From an uncultured Verrucomicrobia subdivision 3 bacterium (GTDB taxonomy: Bacteria > Verrucomicrobiota > Verrucomicrobiia > Limisphaerales > UBA11358), in the NCBI GenBank assembly GCA_903884535.1, contig CAISEZ010000107.1:1-37639 (forward strand): a stretch of DNA of 37,639 nt, written 5' to 3'. This document shows positions 1 to 6,405 of this stretch, in pieces. The notes below the pieces were generated by a model. It had not been told where the DNA came from. It saw only the letters and a list, made by a program, of their open reading frames with translations, and made no database searches. The translations under genes were made by a program, and so were the position numbers. Position 1 is the first letter of the stretch, and every line of letters starts with the position of its first letter.

Positions 1-27
1 CTTTGGGCAATTGTTGGCATTGGAAAA

Positions 28-1434
28 ATGAAATTTCGTATTACTGGAAAAATCACCAGCCTGACCGTCAAATGGGGATACTGCATCATCCTGTCTGCCG
101 TGGCGGTGGCGGCGCGGGCTGATGTCTCCACGGCGCGTCCATCGCCGGACTGGCTAAAGTCCGGCACGGTCTATGAAATTTTTCCGCGCAATTTCTCCGC
201 CGCCGGCGATCTCAATGGCATCACCGCCAAACTCGACGATTTGCACAGCTTGGGCGTGAACATTCTGTGGACGATGCCCATCCATCCCATTGGCGAAAAA
301 GCCCGCAAAGGCGCCTTGGGCAGTCCTTATTCCATCCGGGACTATTACGCAGTGGATCCCAACTATGGCACGGTGGCTGATTTCAAAAAACTCGTCAGCG
401 GGGCGCATCAGCGCGGCATGAAGGTCATCATGGATTTGGTGGCCAACCACACCGCGTGGGACAGCGTGATGATGGCGCATAAAGATTTTTACAAGCAGGA
501 TGCCAAGGGCCAGGTGATTCCACCGGTGCCGGATTGGACCGATGTGGCCGGCTTGAACTACGCCAACCCGGCGCTCCGCACTTACATGATCACGATGCTC
601 AAGTATTGGATCACCGAAGCGGGTGTGGATGGTTTCCGGTGCGATGCCGCCCCGATGGTGCCGACGGATTTTTGGGAACAGGTCCGCACCGAACTTTCCA
701 AGGTCAAGCCCGACATTATTCTGCTCGACGAAGGTGAAAAACCGGAACTACTCGTGAAGGCGTTTGACCTGGACTATTCCTGGAAGCTCATGTGGACGGT
801 GAATGATGTGCTGCTGCACAACGCACCCGCCGACAAGATCCGCCATTCGTGGGAAGAAAGCCACGCGCAATGGCCGAAAGACGCTTTGCGCCTGCGCATC
901 TCCGACGACCATGACGAAAGCCGCGCCGTGGCTCGCTACGGTTTCAATGGCGCGCTGGCCGCCTCCGCGCTGATGTTCACGCTCGACGGCGTGCCGCTGC
1001 TTTACAATGGCATGGAAGTCGGCGACGCCACGGAATCGGCCGACCCGGCGCTGTTTGACAAGCTGAACATCTGCTGGCATCCGCATCCGAGCGAACGCCC
1101 GGCGTTCACCAGCATTTATCACGACCTCATCCAGCTCCGCAAACAATACGCCGCCCTGCGCACCAGCGACGTCGAGTGGCTCCACAACTCCGACGAAGCC
1201 AAGCTCCTCACGTTCCGGCGGGCCGACGGCAAGGATGAACTGCTCGTCGTGATCAACCTTTCCAACCAACCGATTTCCGGCAAAGTGGATTTGCAGAACG
1301 TCGAGGGTTTTTCGCCGGTGAAAATTACCAGTCTGCAAAGCTCCGACTCCGGGCCGCTGCCGGCCTTTCATCTCAACGGTTTTGAATGGCGCATCTACCA
1401 TCGCGCCACGCCGGGTGCGGTCGCCGGCCGGTGA
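28..1434 (+). CDS. Secreted alpha-amylase-like glycoside hydrolase, family GH13
   Basis: The 468-residue product has a basic N-terminus, a hydrophobic segment and a likely signal peptidase site after ARA near residue 31, so it is probably periplasmic or secreted. The four GH13 signature regions are visible in order: DLVANH (136-141), GFRCD with the predicted nucleophile D206 and the preceding R204, LLDEGE with the likely acid/base E235, and DDHD with H295 and D296. A C-terminal beta-sandwich-like region follows from about residue 375. The enzyme should hydrolyse or transglycosylate alpha-glucans; exact substrate cannot be read from sequence. At 468 residues it is compact, as for single-barrel amylases. 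ATG at 28 has only a weak purine stretch (GGAAAA) directly before it, and the frame stays open to the window edge, so an upstream start cannot be excluded. Confidence 0.9.
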   Translation: MKFRITGKITSLTVKWGYCIILSAVAVAARADVSTARPSPDWLKSGTVYEIFPRNFSAAGDLNGITAKLDDLHSLGVNILWTMPIHPIGEKARKGALGSPYSIRDYYAVDPNYGTVADFKKLVSGAHQRGMKVIMDLVANHTAWDSVMMAHKDFYKQDAKGQVIPPVPDWTDVAGLNYANPALRTYMITMLKYWITEAGVDGFRCDAAPMVPTDFWEQVRTELSKVKPDIILLDEGEKPELLVKAFDLDYSWKLMWTVNDVLLHNAPADKIRHSWEESHAQWPKDALRLRISDDHDESRAVARYGFNGALAASALMFTLDGVPLLYNGMEVGDATESADPALFDKLNICWHPHPSERPAFTSIYHDLIQLRKQYAALRTSDVEWLHNSDEAKLLTFRRADGKDELLVVINLSNQPISGKVDLQNVEGFSPVKITSLQSSDSGPLPAFHLNGFEWRIYHRATPGAVAGR

Positions 1435-1470
1435 CCCGGCCGCCGACCGAATCTTCCGCCGGCAACGTCG

Positions 1471-1668
1471 GCTAAACCCAAATTCCGAAGTGAAACGTCG
1501 GTCTTGGTTGTGGCGCAGGCTTTCCAGCCTGCGGGTTTGGGCGACTTTCCAGTCGCCCGTTCCAAAAGATACCGGACTGGAAAGTCCGGTGAACTGGCAG
1601 GCTGAAAGCCTGCCCGACAAGCGGCGGGCGGCGTTCCCTTCGTTTTCACTTCGGAGTTCGGGCTAAAA
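1471..1668. repeat. Nested array of four short palindromes inside an outer inverted repeat
   Basis: Four perfect 8-bp-arm hairpins follow one another: 1514-1533 (loop TTCC), 1539-1558 (loop TTCC), 1571-1590 (loop GGAA) and 1596-1614 (loop GAA). The first two carry TTCC loops and the last two the complement, so the array is itself an inverted repeat centred near 1564; hairpins 1 and 4 share the arm GCAGGCT. Outside them TCCGAAGTGAAA (1484-1495) is matched by its exact complement at 1644-1655. This is a compact, self-contained repeat element. It resembles REP/BIME-style intergenic repeats in design; mobility or function is unknown. Confidence 0.75.
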
Positions 1669-1720
1669 ATTGCGGCGGCAAAACATAAGTGGGCGAGCAA
1701 ACTCCTTGTTTTTTTGCCAC

Positions 1721-1739
1721 TGTAAACTTATCGTTTACA
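1721..1739. promoter_or_regulatory. 19-bp perfect palindrome, candidate repressor operator
   Basis: TGTAAAC-TTATC-GTTTACA is a perfect 7-bp-arm dyad 33-48 bases upstream of the two possible starts of the nitronate monooxygenase-like gene. A weak sigma70-like pair (TTGTTT at 1706-1711, 17-bp spacer, TATCGT at 1729-1734) would place the -10 inside the dyad, which is the geometry of a repressor site. The length and A/T-rich arms fit a dimeric HTH regulator. No cognate regulator is adjacent. Confidence 0.45.
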
Positions 1740-1787
1740 AGCGCACTCGTTTCTAAAAGACTCTTGGTGCTGATGAATTCCGTTTTT

Positions 1788-3212
1788 ATGTCACATCCCA
1801 CGATCATTCAGGGCGGCATGGGTGCCGGTGTTTCCGACTGGCGGTTGGCCCGCGCGGTGGCTCAGGCCGGTCAGCTCGGCGTCGTCTCCGGCACGGCGCT
1901 CGCCGCCATTCTCGCCCGCCGCTTGCAGGTCGGTGATCCCGAAGGCCAGATGCGCCACGCGCTGGAACATTTTCCCGTGCCCGGCGTCGCGGCAAAAATC
2001 CTGGCGGATTATTTTATTCCCGGCGGCAAAGCGGCTACCGCGCCGTTCAAACTCTCGCCGCTGCCGGTGATGCAGCCCGGCCCGGATTTCATCGCGCTGA
2101 CGGTGGCGGCTAATTTCATCGAGGTTTTTCTGGCGAAAGAAAATCACGCCGGTCTGGTGGGCATCAATTTTCTGGAAAAAATCCAGTTCCCCACCCTGCC
2201 CTCGCTGTTCGGCGCGATGCTCGCGGGCGTGGATTATGTGCTGATGGGCGCGGGCATTCCGCGCGCGATTCCCGGCGTGCTCGACCAACTCGCGAACGGC
2301 GAAGCCGTGGAAATAAAAATTGATGTCGAAGGCGCGCTGCCCGGCGAGGAATTTTTCTGCAAATTTGACCCGAAAGAATTTTATCGCGGGCCGGCCCCGA
2401 AGCTGAAGCGCCCGCAGTTTCTCGGCATCGTCGCCTCAGCCACGCTCGCCATCACGCTCGCGCGCAAATCCAGCGGCAAGGTGGACGGCTTCGTGGTGGA
2501 AGGTGAAACGGCCGGTGGACACAACGCCCCGCCGCGCGGCCCGATGCAATTGGACGCCGGCGGCGAACCGATTTACGGCCCACGCGACGTGGCGGATCTG
2601 GATAAAATCCGCGAGCTGGGCCTGCCGTTCTGGCTGGCCGGTTCGTATGGCCAGCCGGAGAAATTAAAAGAAGCGCTGCGCCTCGGCGCGGCGGGCATTC
2701 AAGTCGGCACGGCCTTTGCGTTTTGCGAGGAATCCGGCGTCCGCCCGGATCTCAAACAGCAGGCCATTAAATTAAGCCTCGCCGGTCAGACGCGCGTGTT
2801 CACCGACCCGCTCGCATCGCCCACCGGTTTTCCCTTCAAGGTGTTGCAATTGCCCGGCACGCTGTCGGACGATCCGGCGAGCATGACTCGCTCGCGGCTG
2901 TGCGATCTCGGGTATCTCCGGCACGCCTACCGCAAGCCGGACGGCACGGTCGGCTATCGGTGCCCGGCGGAACCGGCGGAAGATTTCGTCCGCAAAGGCG
3001 GCGCGCTCGAAGAAACGGAAGGCCGCCAATGCGTTTGCAACGGCCTGGTCTCGACCATCGGCCTCGCGCAAGTGCGCGCGGAAACCGGTTTGGATCTGCC
3101 GCTGGTCACCGCCGGCAACGATGCGCTGCACATCGCGCGTTATCTCCGGCCGGGCCGCGAATCCTACACGGCCGGCGAGGTCATTCAATATCTGCTGGGA
3201 CAAACCGCCTGA
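1788..3212 (+). CDS. Nitronate monooxygenase-like (2-nitropropane dioxygenase family) flavoprotein
   Basis: The 474-residue product is an FMN-dependent TIM-barrel protein of the NMO/2-nitropropane dioxygenase family. The N-terminal IIQGGMGAGVS is the typical opening of the barrel. GETAGGHN carries the family histidine (H245). The segment AGSYGQ...GAAGIQVGTAF (about 284-312) matches the FMN-phosphate part of the barrel. It is longer than most NMOs (about 320-380) because of a C-terminal extension with cysteines in CVCNG and GYRCP, so it may be a related subfamily rather than a true alkyl-nitronate detoxifier. ATG at 1788 puts the conserved motif right at the N-terminus; an in-frame ATG at 1773 adds five residues. 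Neither has a good ribosome-binding site. A palindromic operator-like site lies just upstream. It converges on the lipoprotein cassette. Confidence 0.8.
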   Translation: MSHPTIIQGGMGAGVSDWRLARAVAQAGQLGVVSGTALAAILARRLQVGDPEGQMRHALEHFPVPGVAAKILADYFIPGGKAATAPFKLSPLPVMQPGPDFIALTVAANFIEVFLAKENHAGLVGINFLEKIQFPTLPSLFGAMLAGVDYVLMGAGIPRAIPGVLDQLANGEAVEIKIDVEGALPGEEFFCKFDPKEFYRGPAPKLKRPQFLGIVASATLAITLARKSSGKVDGFVVEGETAGGHNAPPRGPMQLDAGGEPIYGPRDVADLDKIRELGLPFWLAGSYGQPEKLKEALRLGAAGIQVGTAFAFCEESGVRPDLKQQAIKLSLAGQTRVFTDPLASPTGFPFKVLQLPGTLSDDPASMTRSRLCDLGYLRHAYRKPDGTVGYRCPAEPAEDFVRKGGALEETEGRQCVCNGLVSTIGLAQVRAETGLDLPLVTAGNDALHIARYLRPGRESYTAGEVIQYLLGQTA

Positions 3213-3255
3213 TTCCATTGAATAAAATCAACGTTCTAGCGGCAGTCCGCTAACC

Positions 3256-3318
3256 AAAAACACTAACGACCAGCCAGCTGAGTCCTGCGGCGCGGATTAT
3301 TCGAGGTCGGTGTTTTTT
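3256..3318. terminator. Possible bidirectional terminator between convergent genes
   Basis: Between the convergent stop codons at 3212 and 3349, AAAAACAC (3256-3263) is complementary to GTGTTTTT (3310-3317), with a further GACC/GGTC pairing inside. The A-run and T-run at the outer edges would give a U-tract in both directions, but the loop is long and part of the stem is mismatched, so this is only a weak candidate. A separate small perfect hairpin TAGCGG-CAGT-CCGCTA sits at 3237-3252 without a T-tract. Confidence 0.3.
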
Positions 3319-3348
3319 ACTACTTTCTATGCGGGTTGGATTGTTCAT

Positions 3349-4287
3349 TCACCGGTTCGCTGAAGCCGGCAAGTCCCGCAGGGTGGCGGCCAGACTTTCC
3401 GTCAGGACTTCGGCGTCGCGCGGATCTTGGCGCTTGAAATTTTGCCGGTTGAGCCAAAGCACTTCGCGGGTGCGGACATCCACCAACGCAATGTCATGCT
3501 GGAGTGAGTTGCTCGAATGCCAGAACGGATCAACCCAGACCGGAACCGGCGCGCTATTCGCCCCGGCCAGCACCGCCGCGCCGATGATCGCCAGATTGAC
3601 GCCGACTTCCGTGACCACGAATAATCCACCGCCGGACCAGTTCCAAGCGGCGCGCTTGGTGCGGTTGTGCGGCGACTCGAAAAACGCCTTGGTGTCCACC
3701 AGCAAAAACGCCTCCGCATTGGTCGCGCCAAGCCGGGCGGCCAGGTTGGTGAGCGCCGGCGTCATTTGGTAATGGAATGGATTGGGTTCAAGCGCGGCAT
3801 GATTACAAGTGGACATCCAGCGAAAGAAACCGAGCGTAGAGTTGGTCTGAAACGTGAGCGGCTTGTTGTCCACGACGGCATACGACCGCACAAGATGTTC
3901 GCAGAAATCAATCCGCACCGCTGCCAATTGCCGCCGGGTCTCGGAATCCAGCCCGGAGCCGTTTTCATCGCCGGTCAAAATCCGCACGGTCCCGACTGAC
4001 TGGTAGCCTTTCGCCAAGAGTGTCTGTTGAACCCTGCCGGAAATTTCTTCACCCGCTTGCCGGCACAGCGCCTGCAATTCATTGGTCGTGAGCGTCGCGT
4101 CCAAGTTGCCCGCGCCTTCAAACCACACCGGCAGGATTTGAACATACTGATGCCCCGCCGGCTGCGCCATGAACCGCGCGTCCACGGTGCGAAAGGTCGT
4201 CTGGCAGCCGGAGACCAATCCAGCCAACGTCAGCAAGCCGGCCAGGCAGACGAGCCGTTTCGAAAGGATGACTGCCGGTGTTTTCAT
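3349..4287 (-). CDS. Lipoprotein of unknown function, last gene of envelope cassette
   Basis: 312 residues with a signal peptide ending in the lipobox LVSGC (lipid-modified C28), so it should be anchored in a membrane, most likely the outer membrane. I do not recognise the family with certainty. The mature part has an N-terminal region that looks like those of stress- or assembly-type lipoproteins (a helix rich in EEISGRVQQ followed by a strand-rich stretch), a hydrophobic segment near residues 220-240 (VGVNLAIIGAAVLAGA) and a C-terminal segment in which a DVRTREVLW strand precedes a long helix. Its ATG overlaps the TGA of the upstream lipoprotein gene by 4 bases (4284-4287), implying translational coupling and a common role. 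Confidence 0.75.
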   Translation of the reverse strand: MKTPAVILSKRLVCLAGLLTLAGLVSGCQTTFRTVDARFMAQPAGHQYVQILPVWFEGAGNLDATLTTNELQALCRQAGEEISGRVQQTLLAKGYQSVGTVRILTGDENGSGLDSETRRQLAAVRIDFCEHLVRSYAVVDNKPLTFQTNSTLGFFRWMSTCNHAALEPNPFHYQMTPALTNLAARLGATNAEAFLLVDTKAFFESPHNRTKRAAWNWSGGGLFVVTEVGVNLAIIGAAVLAGANSAPVPVWVDPFWHSSNSLQHDIALVDVRTREVLWLNRQNFKRQDPRDAEVLTESLAATLRDLPASANR

Positions 4288-5093
4288 GGCGAGGCTCGAG
4301 CGGGTTGAATTTTGGATTGAATGAAATCGCAGGCCGCCTGCATGGCGGATTTGTCCTGCCAGACGCCGCCCAGACTGTTTGGCCGGAGGATTTGGAAAGT
4401 GTGAACCGCGCCGGTGTCGGCGTGAACCACCAGCCGTCGCATAAACAGGTGTTTATCCACATAAACGCTGACAATCGAAGCCAGCGGCAAATCCAAACTC
4501 GGCGCGGCGTTGGCGAATTGCGAATCGGCGGTGAAAGCCAGATTGGATTCGGTCAGTAAGAATTCGCCCGCCTCGCCCAGGCTGGATGTGGCTCCCTTGC
4601 TGCGAAAGCCGTCCACGTTTCGGAGCCAGAAAGCAGCCTGGGTTGTGCCCGCGACTGTGGTTTTGGAATTGCCGAAACTGAATGCCGGGTGATTGAGCAG
4701 CGGCTCGTGTGCGCCTTGAACCATGCCCAATTGTCCTGTTTCGCGGACGGTTTGAAACCGGCCCGACGGATCAAATTCAAAAATGTAAAAGTGATTTTTG
4801 TAAATCGTGCCGCCGGTGGCATTGTAGCCACCCGCGATAATCCACCAAGCCACGACCTTTTCTGAACGGTAGGCTAGTTGGCTTTCATCCCGCGAAACCG
4901 CATCCGGTTCGCCAAGTGCCACGATGACCTCCTCGCGCGTGGTCCGGCCCGGCACAAATTGGTCTGACGCGTGCGCGACCACATTGGTGCGGGCATAACC
5001 GCTGTCCGAATGCGGCACGGGAATAATAAGACAGCCCGCCGTGCCCAACAGGAGCAGCAGCGCCACCAAAACAATAACTGAAAAAAATTTCAT
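4284..5093 (-). CDS. Lipoprotein with BamE/SmpA-like segment and GRAM/PH-like C-terminus
   Basis: 269 residues from the ATG at 5093; a longer open frame exists but this start follows the upstream gene in an ATGA overlap (5090-5093) and begins the signal peptide. Lipobox GTAGC places the lipidated cysteine at C21. Residues 49-64 (PGRTTREEVIVALGEPD) have the G-T-T-x-x-E-V...LGEP pattern of BamE/SmpA/OmlA-like lipoproteins, which in proteobacteria assist outer-membrane protein assembly or envelope integrity. From about residue 180 the pattern of LTESNLAF, an I-V-S-V-Y strand, and a conserved HTFQI strand followed by a final helix resembles a GRAM/bacterial PH domain; this second assignment is inference from pattern only. 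The combination of both in one small lipoprotein is unusual. Confidence 0.75.
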   Translation of the reverse strand: MKFFSVIVLVALLLLLGTAGCLIIPVPHSDSGYARTNVVAHASDQFVPGRTTREEVIVALGEPDAVSRDESQLAYRSEKVVAWWIIAGGYNATGGTIYKNHFYIFEFDPSGRFQTVRETGQLGMVQGAHEPLLNHPAFSFGNSKTTVAGTTQAAFWLRNVDGFRSKGATSSLGEAGEFLLTESNLAFTADSQFANAAPSLDLPLASIVSVYVDKHLFMRRLVVHADTGAVHTFQILRPNSLGGVWQDKSAMQAACDFIQSKIQPARASP

Positions 5094-5440
5094 TCGTTCA
5101 CTTTCACGAGAGAACGTTTGCGCAGCACATCGTGATCGTCGAACACCAGCACCAGACTGAATTTGGCCGCCGTCCAAGTGGGCCAGCCATTCGCCGTGGC
5201 TTCGCGCTCGACGATAAAATAGCCGCTGTTCCTTGGCTCAAACCCCAGCCGGTAGGTGAGAATTTTTTCCGACTCAAACCGGCCGGACGGTTCCCCCAGC
5301 GTTGTGATTACCTCCGTCCGGGTGGTTGTGCCTTCGGCCAAGAAATTCAACAAACCGGGACTGCCCTTTAACTGCGGCGCGGTTGCACAGCCGACCAGCG
5401 TCAGCGCCACCGTCAATAAGAGGATAAATCTAGAGTTCAT
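5090..5440 (-). CDS. Small BamE/SmpA-like lipoprotein
   Basis: 116 residues with a classic lipoprotein signal peptide and lipobox LVGC (C18). Residues 37-51 (GTTTRTEVITTLGEP) repeat the signature seen in the neighbouring 269-residue protein, and the length fits the BamE/SmpA/OmlA group. The rest forms alternating strands (ILTYRLGF, KFSLVLVFDD) as expected for that alpha/beta fold. Its start overlaps the stop of a 50-residue ORF (5437-5440) and its stop overlaps the start of the next lipoprotein, so it is the middle of a tightly coupled chain. I infer an outer-membrane lipoprotein; a role in the Bam complex is not shown. Confidence 0.8.
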   Translation of the reverse strand: MNSRFILLLTVALTLVGCATAPQLKGSPGLLNFLAEGTTTRTEVITTLGEPSGRFESEKILTYRLGFEPRNSGYFIVEREATANGWPTWTAAKFSLVLVFDDHDVLRKRSLVKVNE

Positions 5441-5589
5441 AAAATTTGTTCCGTTGGAAACTTGACTTGGGCGGCTGGTATTTTTTCATTGCTCAATGCT
5501 GCCCAGCCAAAGCACGCATGGATTTGATCGCGCTCCTCCGCAGTGATGAGGCTGGCCGCCTGGATTTTTTCGATGTCATCGGGTTTCAT
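5437..5589 (-). CDS. 50-residue ORF, first of the overlapping lipoprotein chain
   Basis: An ATG at 5589 opens a 50-codon frame ending in TGA at 5437, where it overlaps the ATG of the small BamE-like lipoprotein by 4 bases (ATGA). The peptide begins MKPDDIEKIQAASLITAEER, is soluble, has no signal peptide or membrane segment, and is predicted helical in its first half; one Cys and two Trp/Phe residues follow (HACFGWAAL). I do not recognise a family. Evidence that it is real: the coding frame fills the otherwise empty interval between the DUF4410-like gene and the lipoproteins, its codon choice is like its neighbours, and its stop-start overlap matches the two further overlaps downstream. Upstream in-frame stop is at 5665. 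No Shine-Dalgarno sequence precedes the ATG. Confidence 0.55.
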   Translation of the reverse strand: MKPDDIEKIQAASLITAEERDQIHACFGWAALSNEKIPAAQVKFPTEQIL

Positions 5590-5671
5590 GGTTTCAATGA
5601 GTGGTCCGGCTTTTCGGGTTGGATGACAGTAACGTTCGCCGGTCTGGCAAGGCTCATGCCGGCTTCATGTT

Positions 5672-6196
5672 TCAGGGTTGTTTCCCGTTGTTATCCAGGA
5701 ACTCGCCGATCTGGCTCACGGAATAGGAGATCAGGCCCATGCGCGTGGATTCATCCGATTTGAAGGTGGGGTTATCCACGACTTCCAGACCGTGGTATGC
5801 CTTGCCGCCGTCCAATTCCGCCAGAAGTTTGCCGTGCGAATCTTCAAAACGGGCGGTGTATTTCAAAACCGCGCGGCCGGCGCCAAAACCGACGACGGTG
5901 CGCAACGCCCGGTTGCCCGGATCGAACTGCTGGATATTCACCTCCATGATCAATTCCGGGGCGGACTCGACGATTGTGTAGCCGAAGGATTGCAGCCGGC
6001 CCTTCAACAAACCTTCAAACATCGGCAGGCCTTCTTTCGAGAAAGGCGTGCCGACCGAATCGGTGAGCATCAGCTTCATCTTGTGGAACTGGTGAAAGTC
6101 AACCGCGACGGGCGGGGATACCTTGACTTGCGGTGATACGCAACCTGTGAGAAGTCCCGACAGGGCGGCCAAGAGAACAAATAAAATCTTTTTCAT
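5672..6196 (-). CDS. DUF4410-like lipoprotein
   Basis: 174 residues from the ATG at 6196, which opens a lipoprotein signal peptide (MKKILFVLLAALSGLLTGC, lipidated C19). A longer frame reaches 6331 but its extra residues are Arg/His-rich and precede the signal peptide, so I reject that start. The mature domain has features of DUF4410 proteins: a PELIMEVNIQQFDPGNRALR strand-turn, then VVGFGAGRAVLKYTARFEDSHGK, where a glycine-rich turn precedes a D-x-x-GK strand. Function of that family is unknown; it is generally outer-membrane lipoprotein material. The gene ends 82 bases before the 50-residue ORF in the same orientation, so it may head the same transcript. Confidence 0.8.
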   Translation of the reverse strand: MKKILFVLLAALSGLLTGCVSPQVKVSPPVAVDFHQFHKMKLMLTDSVGTPFSKEGLPMFEGLLKGRLQSFGYTIVESAPELIMEVNIQQFDPGNRALRTVVGFGAGRAVLKYTARFEDSHGKLLAELDGGKAYHGLEVVDNPTFKSDESTRMGLISYSVSQIGEFLDNNGKQP

Positions 6197-6405
6197 TGGT
6201 TTATACCGGTGGCTGGGGTTGGGAACATTCATAGTTAAACGGCCTGTGGCACGGATTTGCCAAGAAGCTACTCGACAGTGAATCGGGAAAGCGCCAAGCC
6301 CCACGTCCGAATCGCCGACTCTGGTGGACACACGCTTTCATCATTCGCCGTTCCTTGGTTTCCCGATGTGATCGGTTGTTCACGCACATAAACACTCGTT
6401 TCCAT
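6197..6405. other. Intergenic interval upstream of the DUF4410-like gene
   Basis: 209 bases between the radical SAM gene stop and the DUF4410-like start. It should hold the promoter for the lipoprotein cassette, but I could not find a hexamer pair with good spacing. Open frames across it on the minus strand are Arg/His/Pro-rich and look non-coding. No repeat or RNA structure stood out. Confidence 0.5.

Larger units (their letters stand above)
1435..1772. other. Gene-free interval with palindromic element and operator-like site
   Basis: About 340 bases between the amylase-like gene and the nitronate monooxygenase-like gene. It holds a nested palindromic repeat element (1471-1668) and a perfect 19-bp palindrome (1721-1739). 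I see no credible protein-coding gene in it on either strand; the open frames here run through the palindromes and have no family resemblance. Confidence 0.7.

Noticed and set aside
3237..3252. Perfect hairpin TAGCGG-CAGT-CCGCTA as terminator
   Set aside because: Too short and not followed by a T-tract in either direction.
5446..5763. 105-codon plus-strand frame in the gap before the lipoproteins
   Set aside because: The opposite strand carries a 50-codon frame fitting the overlap chain. The plus-strand frame runs into the DUF4410-like gene and has no motif.
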